Positions 42,725 through 51,282 of a stretch of DNA of 64,000 nucleotides are shown piece by piece. Numbering within the stretch: the stretch's first letter is position 1; every line of letters begins with the position of its first letter. The stretch comes from Lentibacillus salicampi. GTDB lineage: Bacteria; Bacillota; Bacilli; Bacillales; Amphibacillaceae. The notes under the pieces are model-generated. The model did no database searches. It had not been told where the DNA came from and saw nothing but the letters and a program-made list of their open reading frames with translations. The DNA lies in contig NZ_SRHY01000005.1 in NCBI RefSeq assembly GCF_004565465.1, positions 1 to 64,000 of the forward strand, in the 5' to 3' direction. Both the position numbers and the translations under genes were made by a program.

Positions 42725-43675
42725 TTGAAAAAGGGGATAGGACATTACAGCATTGGCGATCCTTTTGATAACTTTATTTTGATCAAATCTGCATCAAGGG
42801 GAGTTGCCAGCAACGGAAAGCCGTTTTTAACATTAATACTGCGTGATGCAACCGGCGAAATCGAAGCAAAGCTCTGGGATATTACGAAAGAGGATGAAGA
42901 TGTGTTCATCCCTGAGCAGATTGTCAAACTGTCCGGCGAAGTGAACCAGTTCAGAGGGAAACCTCAGTTAAAAATATTTACCATCAGGCCCTCTCAGACA
43001 ACAGATGGTGTGCAAGTTTCCGATTTTGTTGAGAAGGCCCCTGTTAATAAAGATGTTCTGATGGGGAAATTGACTGAAGCCATTTTTGAAATGCACAATC
43101 CGTCACTGCAACGGATTGTGCGAGCATTAATTAAAAAATATCAGGAGGCTTTACTGACATATCCTGCAGCAACGAAAAATCATCATGAATATGTATCGGG
43201 ACTGGCGCACCACGTGGTCAGTATGCTTGCTCTGGCAAAAGAATTGCATGCATTGTATCCCGAAACAAATAAGGATCTATTATACGCTGGAATTATTCTG
43301 CATGATCTCGGAAAGGTGAAAGAACTTTCAGGGGTTGTCACGACTTCGTACACACTTGAAGGGAAACTGATCGGGCATATTCCCATCATGGTGGAGGAAA
43401 TCGGAAATACGGCTAAAGAACTGCAAATAGACAGTGAGGAAGTGCTGATTTTACAACACTTGATCCTTTCCCATCACGGTAAAGCGGAATGGGGGAGCCC
43501 TAAGGCACCATTAATCAGGGAAGCGGAGTTGTTGCATTTAATTGACCTGATTGACGCCCGGATGAACACACTGAATCGTGCGTTGGGTAAAGTGAAGCCG
43601 GGAGAATTTACAGAACGCTTATTTGCGTTGGACAATCGGGCATTTTACAAGCCGCTATTCGAAGGGAATTCATAA
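42725..43675 (+). CDS. yhaM: 3-prime to 5-prime exoribonuclease YhaM
   Basis: RNA and DNA exonuclease of 316 residues. The N-terminal OB-fold ([20 protein letters not shown]) binds nucleic acid. The central HD domain carries the metal ligands in [11 protein letters not shown] and [13 protein letters not shown], with [19 protein letters not shown] later. TTG start 42725 after GGGAGGAAG. Followed by yhaL, as in B. subtilis. Confidence 0.92.
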   Translation: MKKGIGHYSIGDPFDNFILIKSASRGVASNGKPFLTLILRDATGEIEAKLWDITKEDEDVFIPEQIVKLSGEVNQFRGKPQLKIFTIRPSQTTDGVQVSDFVEKAPVNKDVLMGKLTEAIFEMHNPSLQRIVRALIKKYQEALLTYPAATKNHHEYVSGLAHHVVSMLALAKELHALYPETNKDLLYAGIILHDLGKVKELSGVVTTSYTLEGKLIGHIPIMVEEIGNTAKELQIDSEEVLILQHLILSHHGKAEWGSPKAPLIREAELLHLIDLIDARMNTLNRALGKVKPGEFTERLFALDNRAFYKPLFEGNS

Positions 43676-43754
43676 ACTGACTTCTTCAAACGGGTTATTT
43701 TTTATCCCCTTTTGTCATATACTTGAAATAGATTCATGGACAAGGGGGCTAAGT

Positions 43755-43949
43755 ATGATTCTTGGAGTGCCTTGGTGGGTATTTATGATAATCCTTTTCA
43801 TTTTTCTCAGTGGTTATATGGCGTTTAAGGCAATGAGAGCAGAGCGGAGGCTTGAACAGCAATATATTGAACAAGAAGGTAAAATCTATATTGATCGAAT
43901 TGAAAAGGATCGTAAACAAAAGCAGGAGCGTAAACGACTGCCGCAGTGA
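43755..43949 (+). CDS. yhaL: YhaL-like sporulation-associated small membrane protein
   Basis: Protein of 64 residues with one N-terminal membrane span (about 4-24, VPWWVFMIILFIFLSGYMAF) and a highly charged, probably coiled cytoplasmic tail (RAERRLEQQY to RKQKQERKRLPQ). AAGGGGG at 43742 supports ATG 43755, not the longer frame. Sits between yhaM and prsA as in B. subtilis, where yhaL is under sporulation control. Molecular role unknown. Confidence 0.82.
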   Translation: MILGVPWWVFMIILFIFLSGYMAFKAMRAERRLEQQYIEQEGKIYIDRIEKDRKQKQERKRLPQ

Positions 43950-43992
43950 TCTGGAAAGCAGAGCACCTGAAAAAATGAATACCTTGAGAAGA

Positions 43993-44032
43993 AAAACCGC
44001 GAAGTCATAACCTATATGACTTCGCGGTTTTA
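43993..44032. terminator. Bidirectional terminator between yhaL and prsA
   Basis: AAAACCGCGAAGTCAT/ATGACTTCGCGGTTTT, 16 paired bases with a short loop and A/T tracts on both sides. Confidence 0.9.
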
Positions 44033-44094
44033 AATTTAAAAGTGTAAAGTGTTGTGAATAACTCTGGCAACATACAGCCCCAGCGCTTTCGTTC

Positions 44095-45060
44095 TTAACC
44101 CTTGCCTTCTTCGGAGCTTTCATCACTTTCGCCGGACCCCTGGCCTTCTCCAGAGCCTTCATCACTTTGTCCCGAACCTTGGCCCTGTCCAGGATTCTTT
44201 GTTTCAAATATATCCTCAAGACCTTCTGCTTGAATATTGACATCGGCATCCTGAATCATGCCATTAACTTTTTCCTGTAGTGCTTGAACATCAACACGCT
44301 GGTTGATAATGTTGCGGCGGATGGTATCTTTATTGTCCTCGAATGATCCGATATCTTCTTCTGTATCACGCTTGTCTGTCACTTTAATAATGTGAAAGCC
44401 ATGTTCAGACTTAACTGGATCGCTCACTTCATCCACTTCCATGTTGTAAGCTGCATCTTCAAATTTAGGGGCCATATCACCGGTAGAGAAATAGCCCAAG
44501 TCACCGCCGTTTTCGGCAGAAGCCTTGTCAGTGGAATATTCTTTTGCCAGTTCACCGAAGTCACCGCCATCTTCAAGTTTGGTTTTGACTTCGTTTGCAG
44601 TTTTTTCATCACCGACCAAAATGTGTTTCGCCTGAATTTCCGTCTTCATGCGCTCGTATCGTTGCTTCAAATCTTCCTCTTTAATGTCCATATCTTCGGC
44701 AGCTGCTTCCAATTGTAGAAGGCTGAGATGAATGGTATCACGGTATGCCTCCTCATCAGGAATGCCTTGCTGCTGAAGAAACATCTCAAATTGGCCGCCT
44801 AATTGATCTTTCGTTTTTTGAACTTCCTGGTCGACCTCTTCTTCGGATACATCATAGTTGTCGCTTAATACTTTAAAGGTGACCAGTTGACGAAGAACCT
44901 GCTGTCCGGATTGCGATTTCATTTCCTGGTAAAATTCCTCTTTTGTAACATCACCAGCACTTGTTTCGGCAACGACTTCGGAGTCCCCCTCGCCGGAATT
45001 ACAGGCAGCTAATGCCAGAATACTTGCTGTTAAGACTGCAGCAATCGTTAATTTCTTCAT
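44095..45060 (-). CDS. prsA: Post-translocation foldase lipoprotein PrsA
   Basis: Membrane-anchored lipoprotein that folds exported proteins. Of 321 residues, the signal and lipobox ALAAC (Cys20) come first, then N-terminal chaperone helices. A parvulin rotamase domain follows (about 130-225: IQAKHILVGDE, GGDFGELAKEYSTD, GGDLGYFSTGDM, EHGFHIIKV), then a C-terminal chaperone arm and a Gly/Ser/Glu-rich tail. Its leader contains two inverted repeats (45118-45158 and 45185-45215). Convergent with yhaL. Confidence 0.95.
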   Translation of the reverse strand: MKKLTIAAVLTASILALAACNSGEGDSEVVAETSAGDVTKEEFYQEMKSQSGQQVLRQLVTFKVLSDNYDVSEEEVDQEVQKTKDQLGGQFEMFLQQQGIPDEEAYRDTIHLSLLQLEAAAEDMDIKEEDLKQRYERMKTEIQAKHILVGDEKTANEVKTKLEDGGDFGELAKEYSTDKASAENGGDLGYFSTGDMAPKFEDAAYNMEVDEVSDPVKSEHGFHIIKVTDKRDTEEDIGSFEDNKDTIRRNIINQRVDVQALQEKVNGMIQDADVNIQAEGLEDIFETKNPGQGQGSGQSDEGSGEGQGSGESDESSEEGKG

Positions 45061-45117
45061 TTGTGAACACTCCCAGCTTAATTTTCAGTACTTCATTTGC
45101 TATTTTATCCCGCATCC

Positions 45118-45158
45118 CAAGGGTCATTAACCCGCCAAAATACGGCGGCTAACTGACC
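45118..45158 (-). promoter_or_regulatory. Hairpin upstream of prsA
   Basis: AGGGTCA/TGACCCT outer and CCGCC/GGCGG inner arms form one imperfect hairpin 60-100 bases before the prsA start. No T run follows. It could sit in the prsA 5-prime UTR or end the small membrane gene upstream. Confidence 0.4.
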
Positions 45159-45184
45159 CTAAATGCCCGATTCTGTTCAACTAA

Positions 45185-45215
45185 CATTCTGTGAAGAAAA
45201 TCATTTCACAGAATG
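45185..45215. promoter_or_regulatory. Perfect 11-bp inverted repeat upstream of prsA
   Basis: CATTCTGTGAA, 9-base spacer, TTCACAGAATG. There is no T tract on either side, so an operator is more likely than a terminator. Confidence 0.5.
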
Positions 45216-45271
45216 AAGTTTCACTTTATAAATATAACACATATTTATCCAAAAAAAATAGGTCAACCTTC

Positions 45272-45457
45272 TCATACTGTGGCATTTAGCACTTTTACAT
45301 AAGAAGATACCAGTAATACCAAAATCATGATATTAATCACACGAAACATGGAGGATTGCTTTCTATCTTTCATTTCCATCTTCATACAAAATTGATGTGT
45401 GAGCGAATTAAATATTAGAAGTACAAAAATGGCATAAATCGGAAAAATAAACATCAT
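45272..45457 (-). CDS. Small membrane protein with two helices, unknown function
   Basis: Frame of 61 residues: a hydrophobic helix at once (MMFIFPIYAIFVLLIF), a short charged loop (MKMEMKDRKQ), and a second helix (VINIMILVLLVSSYVKV). AAGGGGG eight bases before ATG 45457 supports this start over the longer frame. I do not recognise the family. It lies between prsA and the DUF3267 gene on the same strand. Confidence 0.6.
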   Translation of the reverse strand: MMFIFPIYAIFVLLIFNSLTHQFCMKMEMKDRKQSSMFRVINIMILVLLVSSYVKVLNATV

Positions 45458-45568
45458 ATTAAAAACCCCCTTAGAAACACGCGGCATTTTCCCATACTTA
45501 ATACTCTATCAAAAGATGCTTGTCATGAACAGTATAAATTTAAATTTCCCGTACCAAAAAGAAACCGG

Positions 45569-46126
45569 CTAACCAGCCGATTTCTTTTCGTTCTGTATGA
45601 GAATCGTAAATTCATTATTTCTGTTTTCAATAAATGATTGCCTGGGTGCTTTTGCGATATAAAAGATATATATAAAATCTGTAAACGTTATGGCAATATG
45701 AGCAGATGTGAATATCAGGAAATACACATAGAATTCACTGAACAGATAAGCTGCCGTCACCCCGGGTATTGTAATGAGTATGGTGGGTGTCCCTGCTGCA
45801 AGTAATGAAGCTTTTTTTGTCAAATGTTTTTTTGTATAATAATTAATAATCGGAAAGAAAATGGTGTTTCGCTTATAAATCAATCTTGCCCGTTTATTCA
45901 TCATGATTAATGGTAAAATATGCATGAACGAGTGTATAAGCGGCAGGCAACAGACCATGACAATAAATGGAAGAATGCCTGATTTGCTCATGTCAGTTGT
46001 GCCATGTTTGATGGAAAGTGGTACATATAAAATGATAAAAGCCAACAGGCCAAACAAAAATGATTGCAGATACAACCTGGTTATTCCATACTCTTTATTG
46101 AAATTAATGATTTTCCAGCAATTCAT
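45569..46126 (-). CDS. DUF3267-like integral membrane protein
   Basis: Protein of 185 residues with about four hydrophobic helices and the His-containing segment LIHSFMHILPLIMM, which in DUF3267 proteins recalls a zinc-binding HExxH-type helix but here lacks the Glu. The later parts are SAHIAITFTDFIYIFYIAKA and a charged tail. I judge it DUF3267-like by pattern. Metal or protease activity is doubtful because of the missing residue. RBS GGAGGGATC precedes the ATG. Confidence 0.6.
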   Translation of the reverse strand: MNCWKIINFNKEYGITRLYLQSFLFGLLAFIILYVPLSIKHGTTDMSKSGILPFIVMVCCLPLIHSFMHILPLIMMNKRARLIYKRNTIFFPIINYYTKKHLTKKASLLAAGTPTILITIPGVTAAYLFSEFYVYFLIFTSAHIAITFTDFIYIFYIAKAPRQSFIENRNNEFTILIQNEKKSAG

Positions 46127-46321
46127 TTTTGATCCCTCCTGTTAAAGTATATAGCTTTATCGTGCAACCTCTTAATCCGAATTGCCTTAAAGCATCATAG
46201 TACGTTTGAATCTGAAAATCAATAGGTTTATACAAAAAATAATTCCTTTTTTTAAGATGGCTCGTATATCCCGTCAAATCGGGTGCCTGAGACATTTTAA
46301 TAACTTGGCCTGGGGGTCTTT

Positions 46322-46657
46322 TTGTTGGAGAATATGGAGCATAACGAAACCATGAACTTGTATCTTCAACTGTTATCAAAAACAATTGATATCAATCAAT
46401 ACCCATTTACAAAGATGGTCATCGAAAACAATATGACCAAAGGTGAATATGATAAGCTTTTACGCTTGCTGGAAAGGTTGCATCAGCAGTATATGACACA
46501 AAAAGAAGAAGGGTTTTTAGATTTTTCTTCCCTTCTAATACAGTTTGCCGGTATGCTTAACGAAAAGTTGGACCCGAATCGAACCGTTTATGCATTAAAA
46601 AAAGAAGGATACTATCCTTCTTTAATGGAGGAATTTATCGATGTTCTGGAAAGATAA
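46322..46657 (+). CDS. yhaI: DUF1878 family protein YhaI
   Basis: Cytoplasmic protein of about 110 residues resembling B. subtilis YhaI: LYLQLLSKTIDINQYPF, then EGFLDFSSLLIQFAGMLNEK and YYPSLMEEFID. Function unknown. Start codon is unclear: TTG 46325 has GGGGGT at good spacing, TTG 46322 is the frame limit, and ATG 46334 is only three bases from GGAG. In B. subtilis scoC (hpr) follows yhaI; here the GbsR-like/opuA block occupies that place. Confidence 0.78.
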   Translation: MLENMEHNETMNLYLQLLSKTIDINQYPFTKMVIENNMTKGEYDKLLRLLERLHQQYMTQKEEGFLDFSSLLIQFAGMLNEKLDPNRTVYALKKEGYYPSLMEEFIDVLER

Positions 46658-46716
46658 AAGCTGAGATAATGGCTGGATAAAAAGCAACTGACTATTTGGC
46701 GGCCAGGTTGTCTTCG

Positions 46717-47187
46717 TTATGACTGGAGCCTGCGAAAAGAGGATTCAAGCTGTCTATGAAAATCAATGATTCTAGTTAAGTTATCCGTTATTTCCGGATA
46801 TTCTTCTATGTTTAGCTTTTTAAGCTCATGGTGAATTTTCTCAAGAGCATCTTTCTGATGATTGGATGCGTTAATCCATTTGGTTACATAGTTGTTCATA
46901 AATGATTTGAACAATTCGTTATTCGCTTCATATAAATCCTTCCGTACGCCTTTTCTCCACACAAGGGTAACAAGGTTGAAGTCGGACAAACTCCGTATTC
47001 CGGTACTCATGGATGTTTTGCTTTTTCCTAACGCTTCACTCATGTCATCCAGCGTTTTTGGCTGGTTCTGTAAATATAAATAAACGAATAATCGTGCTTC
47101 TAATGGGCTTAAGCCAAACATTTCTATTGTTTTGGCAAATTCTGAAATAATGTCATATGTCGCATTTTCAATCGTTGAGTTGTTCAT
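46717..47187 (-). CDS. GbsR/OpcR-type MarR-like regulator (copy 2), divergent from opuA
   Basis: Regulator of 156 residues, the same family as 42110-42688 but shorter at both ends. Core: MFGLSPLEARLFVYLYLQNQ, then LGKSKTSMSTGIRSLSDF and WRKGVRKDLYEANNELFKSF. RBS TAGGAGGG precedes the ATG at 47187. It is divergent from the second opuA operon with a perfect 18-bp palindrome in the shared region, so repression of this osmolyte importer, relieved by salt or a ligand, is the likely job. Confidence 0.85.
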   Translation of the reverse strand: MNNSTIENATYDIISEFAKTIEMFGLSPLEARLFVYLYLQNQPKTLDDMSEALGKSKTSMSTGIRSLSDFNLVTLVWRKGVRKDLYEANNELFKSFMNNYVTKWINASNHQKDALEKIHHELKKLNIEEYPEITDNLTRIIDFHRQLESSFRRLQS

Positions 47188-47310
47188 AAAACCCTCCTAA
47201 AAGACCTGCTGAATAAAGGTTACACTAAAACAATCAAGATTCAAAATATGGAAGTGGTAAGTAAATCGAAGAAAAAGTAAGGAAATAAAAGAATAAGCTA
47301 ACACAACTCT

Positions 47311-47328
47311 GTACAGTTTAAACTGTAC
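47311..47328. promoter_or_regulatory. Perfect 18-bp palindrome, likely GbsR-type operator
   Basis: GTACAGTTTAAACTGTAC lies 34 bases upstream of the opuA -35 box and about 120 bases before the divergent GbsR-like start. Its location makes it a candidate binding site for that protein. Confidence 0.6.
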
Positions 47329-47362
47329 AAAAAACACGTACAAAATCAGTAGTTTTTAACAT

Positions 47363-47391
47363 TTGAATTATGAATGAGATAGTAATATAGT
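47363..47391 (+). promoter_or_regulatory. Sigma-A promoter of the second opuA operon
   Basis: TTGAAT, exactly 17 bases, TATAGT. It predicts a leader of about 270 bases before opuAA. Confidence 0.65.
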
Positions 47392-47540
47392 AGTAAGAGT
47401 GGATGACGCGAGGTTAGTTATATGTGAGATTAAAGTTAACCATTTCGGGATCGTTTTATGGATTTAATCTGATAAAAAAGTTGCAGGACTATTATCCTCG
47501 TTATTTAAGATCGGTTAGAAAAAAAGGGGGGGAGATGTAA

Positions 47541-47612
47541 GTGGCAGCTCGGAACTGCCGGAATAAGTTTTTTTACAGGGATAATGAGCGTTTTATAAAA
47601 AACGATTATTGA
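47541..47612 (+). CDS. Short leader ORF upstream of opuAA (23 residues)
   Basis: GTG 47541 follows GGGGGGGAG at ideal 6-base spacing. It opens a 23-codon frame (MAARNCRNKFFYRDN then ERFIKNDY) ending at TGA 47610, 57 bases before opuAA. The first codons form the hairpin GGCAG-CTCGGAA-CTGCC, which is followed seven bases later by a run of seven T, so coding and a possible attenuator overlap. No known leader peptide resembles it. Could be a small protein, an attenuator, or chance. Confidence 0.4.
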   Translation: MAARNCRNKFFYRDNERFIKNDY

Positions 47613-47669
47613 TTCTCGTAAAAAAGGGAGCAGAAACACTGGAGTTCTTGATTTAAGTGAGGTGAAGAA

Positions 47670-48884
47670 ATGAGTGAAATTAAAGTAGATCGCTTGACAA
47701 AAATTTTTGGCAAACGGCCGAAACAGGCTGTGAAATATCTTGAAGAAAATAAATCGAAGGATGAGATTCTGGACCTGACCGGGATGACGGTAGGCGTTAA
47801 TCAGGCCTCATTCGAAGTTGATGATGGTGAAGTCTTCGTCATAATGGGGTTGTCCGGCAGTGGTAAATCCACTTTGGTTCGCATGCTGAACCGTTTAATT
47901 CAGCCAACCTCAGGGGATGTTTGGCTTGGTGATGAGAATATAGCAAAAATGAATAAAGATCAGTTGCGAAAAGTTCGCAGGGAAAAAATGAGTATGGTCT
48001 TCCAGAACTTCGCACTGTTGCCTCACAAATCAATTCTTAAAAATGCTGAATATGGTTTGGAAATTCAAGGGATTGATAAAGATGAGCGGGAAAAGAGTGC
48101 CCGTGAAGCACTTGAATTAGTTGGCTTAGGCGGATATATGGACAAATACCCGAGTGAGCTATCCGGTGGCATGCAGCAGCGGGTCGGCCTGGCAAGAGCG
48201 TTGGCCAACGATCCGGACATTCTGTTGATGGATGAAGCGTTTAGTGCGCTGGATCCGCTGATCCGGAAAGACATGCAGGATGAATTAATGGATTTGCAGC
48301 AGCGGGTACACAAAACCATCATCTTTATTACTCACGACTTAGATGAAGCACTTCGAATCGGCGACCGTATTGCTCTGATGAAAGACGGAAGCATCGTACA
48401 GATCGGGACGGCTGAAGAAATTTTGATGGACCCGGCAAACGATTACGTTGAACGTTTCGTTGAGGATGTTGACCTCGCCAAGGTTCTGACAGCCAGCCAT
48501 GTGATGAAACGTGCTGAAACGGTGACGGCTGATCGGGGGCCTAACGTCGCCCTCAGGCTGATGAAAGAGAATGGTGTTTCTACAATTTATGTTGTGGATA
48601 AAAAGCATAGATTGCTAGGTTATGTAACGGCTGACCAAGCAGCAGCCGCAGCGAAGAAAGGCCAAGGACTGGAAGATATCCTTACAAATGATATCCCGAA
48701 AGTGCATCCTGACACACTGCTGAATGATATATTTGAGCCTATGGCTGAAGATAAAGCACCACTTTCCGTTGTTGATGACACGGGCAAATTGGTTGGTATT
48801 GTTGTCAGAGGCGCTATTATCGGTGCACTTGCTGGTAACGATGAAGTGCTAAATGGAAACGGGGGTGAGGAAACAAATGGATAA
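47670..48884 (+). CDS. opuAA: Glycine betaine ABC transporter ATPase with CBS domains
   Basis: ATPase of 404 residues, paralogous to 2094-3302. Walker [10 protein letters not shown], signature [15 protein letters not shown] and Walker B ILLMDEAFSALD (Ala after Glu, as in E. coli ProV), then tandem CBS domains in the last 130 residues. RBS GAGGTGAAG precedes the ATG. Gene order here is ATPase-permease-binding protein, the classical opuA order; it overlaps the permease gene by eight bases. Confidence 0.95.
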   Translation: MSEIKVDRLTKIFGKRPKQAVKYLEENKSKDEILDLTGMTVGVNQASFEVDDGEVFVIMGLSGSGKSTLVRMLNRLIQPTSGDVWLGDENIAKMNKDQLRKVRREKMSMVFQNFALLPHKSILKNAEYGLEIQGIDKDEREKSAREALELVGLGGYMDKYPSELSGGMQQRVGLARALANDPDILLMDEAFSALDPLIRKDMQDELMDLQQRVHKTIIFITHDLDEALRIGDRIALMKDGSIVQIGTAEEILMDPANDYVERFVEDVDLAKVLTASHVMKRAETVTADRGPNVALRLMKENGVSTIYVVDKKHRLLGYVTADQAAAAAKKGQGLEDILTNDIPKVHPDTLLNDIFEPMAEDKAPLSVVDDTGKLVGIVVRGAIIGALAGNDEVLNGNGGEETNG

Positions 48885-49716
48885 TTCAGGAACTCTTTTT
48901 CCCAAACTCCCATTGGCAGAGTGGATTGAATCGTTTGTTGATTTCTTGACAGACTCACTTTCGGTGGTCTTTGATAGTATTTCAGCAGTCCTTGAATTTA
49001 TTAACGAAAATATTGTGATGTTATTGGAGTTTGTTCCGCCACTGTTACTGATTATAATCGTAGCGCTCATAGCGTGGTGGGTAGTCAACTGGAAACTTGG
49101 TCTTTTTGCGCTTATTGGTCTTGGACTTATCAATAATCTTGGTTATTGGCCGGAAACCATTGAAACAAGTGTGTTGGTAATAGTCTCGGTTGCGGTTTCG
49201 ATGATAATCGGTATACCGATTGGCATCTGGATGTCACAGAAAGGTGCTGTCCAAGCAGTTGTGACACCTATTCTCGACTTTATGCAGACGATGCCTGCCT
49301 TTGTTTATTTAATTCCGGCCGTTGTCTTCTTCAGCCTTGGTACGGTGCCAGGTGTCGTAGCTACCATTATCTTCTCAATGCCTCCGACTGTAAGGCTGAC
49401 AAACCTTGGTATTCGGCAGGTGGACGAGGAACTGATTGAAGCATCCAATGCATTTGGTTCATCAACTGGCCAAAGGCTGGGTAAAGTACAGATACCACTT
49501 GCTATGCCAACAATCATGGCAGGTATTAATCAGACCATCATGCTGTCATTGTCGATGGTGGTTATCGCCTCAATGGTTGGGGCGCCGGGTCTTGGTACAG
49601 TCGTTTACAGGGCTGTTACACAAGTTGCAATTGGACCGGGCTTTGAAGGTGGTCTGTCCCTTGTCATCCTTGCAATGTTGTTTGATCGTATTACACAAGG
49701 GGCAAATAAAAATTAA
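48877..49716 (+). CDS. opuAB: Glycine betaine ABC transporter permease
   Basis: Permease of 279 residues. Hydrophobic N-terminal part, then the transport domain with MIIGIPIGIWMSQKG, DFMQTMPAFVYLIPAVVFF and the EAA-loop segment EASNAFGSSTGQRLGKVQIP. The open frame reaches back to 48853, but GGGGGTGAGG places the start at ATG 48877, inside the ATPase 3-prime end. Followed by a long hairpin and then the binding-protein gene. Confidence 0.93.
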   Translation: MDNSGTLFPKLPLAEWIESFVDFLTDSLSVVFDSISAVLEFINENIVMLLEFVPPLLLIIIVALIAWWVVNWKLGLFALIGLGLINNLGYWPETIETSVLVIVSVAVSMIIGIPIGIWMSQKGAVQAVVTPILDFMQTMPAFVYLIPAVVFFSLGTVPGVVATIIFSMPPTVRLTNLGIRQVDEELIEASNAFGSSTGQRLGKVQIPLAMPTIMAGINQTIMLSLSMVVIASMVGAPGLGTVVYRAVTQVAIGPGFEGGLSLVILAMLFDRITQGANKN

Positions 49717-49718
49717 GC

Positions 49719-49766
49719 ATGTTCCAGGATTCATTGCATCGGCAGTGACGCAATGAATCCGAACAT
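49719..49766 (+). promoter_or_regulatory. Intercistronic hairpin between opuAB and opuAC
   Basis: ATGTTC-CA-GGATTCATTGC pairs with GCAATGAATCC-GAACAT: 17 pairs with a 2-base bulge and a 12-base loop, and no T run. Such hairpins commonly protect the upstream mRNA end or mark a processing site, allowing more binding protein than permease. Confidence 0.65.
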
Positions 49767-49802
49767 ATATATATAATATTATTTTAAGGAGGTCAATTTC
49801 TT

Positions 49803-50765
49803 ATGTTTAAGAAATTTAGATTTTTAGGCTTAGCTGCAGCACTCGTGCTGGTTATTGTACTGGCAGCATGTGGCGGCGGAGACAGTGAAGAAGGAAGTGA
49901 CAGTAACTCTGGCGACAGCGGTAGCAGCGACAGTGGCGACAGCAGTAGCGGTGTAGAACTTGGTGAATCGGAACTGACTATTCCATACGTTTCATGGGCA
50001 GGCGCTATTGCGCGTACACCTTTAGTAAAGCAGGTTCTTGAAGATGTTGGGTACACTGTGGAAACGACACAGGTTGATGCTGGTTCAATGTGGACAAGTG
50101 TTGCCAATGACGATGCATCCTTTATGACAGCGTCATGGCTGCCAGCAACCCACCAGTCCTATTGGGATCAATATCAGGACGATGTGGAAGCTGTTGGAAC
50201 ATTTGTTGATAAAGCTCCACTTGCAATGACGGTTCCATCTTATATGGATGTGAACGCTATTGAAGATCTGAAAGGCAATAAAGAATTGGGTGAAGCAGTT
50301 GATTGGACAATTACCGGTATCGACCCAGGCGCTGGTGTTATGCAAAGTACACAAGAAGCAATTGAAACATATGGTTTAGACAACTGGGAACTGCAATCAA
50401 GTTCTGAAGGTGCCATGTTGTCAGAACTGCAAACCAAAATTGAAAATGAAGAACCAATTATTATTCCTGGCTGGAAACCACATTGGATGTTTGCCGAAAT
50501 GGACCTGAAAATGCTTGAAGATCCTGAAGAAGTCTATGGCGGTGAAGGTGATCGGATCGAAGCGATAGCACACACAAGCTTCAAAGAAGACTCGCCTGCA
50601 GCGTATGAAGTTGTCCAGCGAATTACAGAAGATTACGATACGGAAATGGAAAACTCACTGCTGGTTGAAATCAATGATGGTGGAGAGCCGGCTGATGTCG
50701 CAAGCCAATTCCTTGAAGACAATCCTGATCTTCTGGAAAAATGGACAGAAGGTATTGGTGAATAA
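49803..50765 (+). CDS. opuAC: Glycine betaine-binding lipoprotein OpuAC
   Basis: Lipoprotein of 320 residues with lipobox VLAAC (Cys23) and a Ser/Gly/Asp-rich linker (24-55). The binding domain places Trp residues in GSMWTSV, TASWLPATH and PGWKPHWMF, positions that fit the aromatic cage by which OpuAC binds the trimethylammonium group. AAGGAGG before the ATG is strong. Ends the operon at a terminator. Its acidic composition suits a salt-adapted surface protein. Confidence 0.94.
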   Translation: MFKKFRFLGLAAALVLVIVLAACGGGDSEEGSDSNSGDSGSSDSGDSSSGVELGESELTIPYVSWAGAIARTPLVKQVLEDVGYTVETTQVDAGSMWTSVANDDASFMTASWLPATHQSYWDQYQDDVEAVGTFVDKAPLAMTVPSYMDVNAIEDLKGNKELGEAVDWTITGIDPGAGVMQSTQEAIETYGLDNWELQSSSEGAMLSELQTKIENEEPIIIPGWKPHWMFAEMDLKMLEDPEEVYGGEGDRIEAIAHTSFKEDSPAAYEVVQRITEDYDTEMENSLLVEINDGGEPADVASQFLEDNPDLLEKWTEGIGE

Positions 50766-50785
50766 CCTGGATGTCATAAAAGCAT

Positions 50786-50822
50786 AAAAAAAGCTGTCTC
50801 ATCTATTGAGGCAGCTTTTTTT
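50786..50822 (+). terminator. Terminator of the second opuA operon
   Basis: AAAAAAAGCTGTCTC/GAGGCAGCTTTTTTT, one U-G wobble, 7-base loop. Confidence 0.9.
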
Positions 50823-50925
50823 ATGACGAAAATTTGTTTTTAGCAGATTCACTGCATAAAAAACTCCCCCTGATTTCCGCCATTTGAAAAGGCAGATATG
50901 GGGGAGCTGGAACGATTTTGAAATG

Positions 50926-51282
50926 TTATTTTCCTACTTTATCTTCCAAGTCCCTTAGGCTTGATTCAATTTCTTTCAGATACTGATGGATACTTTCTTG
51001 ATGCGGCTCCACGGTCTTTTTCCAATCTTCTACTGAGTTTTTCATTTCCTGTGTTAGTTCCCTGACGAGGACAGCTCCTTCTTTGGATGTATTGGTCAGT
51101 CGCTCTTTTAACTTGAGACTGCCATCTTTTAAGTTTTCAAGTAGCTCCTGCCATTCAACACGCTGTTCCCTGGCACGACTCCGTAAATTCCTGCCTGATT
51201 CCGGGGTACTTAATAATACCGCAGCAGCACCTAATGCTCCTCCTGCCACCATCCCGAGAAATAACGATTTTCCTTTAGTCAT
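50926..51282 (-). CDS. yhaH: YtxH-domain protein (YhaH-like)
   Basis: Protein of 118 residues with one N-terminal hydrophobic, Gly/Ala-rich helix (LFLGMVAGGALGAAAVLLS) followed by TPESGRNLR and a long amphipathic helix typical of YtxH proteins. GAAAGGAG upstream supports ATG 51282 over the much longer frame to 51381. YhaH in B. subtilis lies beside trpP as here. Envelope-associated, function unknown. Confidence 0.82.
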   Translation of the reverse strand: MTKGKSLFLGMVAGGALGAAAVLLSTPESGRNLRSRAREQRVEWQELLENLKDGSLKLKERLTNTSKEGAVLVRELTQEMKNSVEDWKKTVEPHQESIHQYLKEIESSLRDLEDKVGK

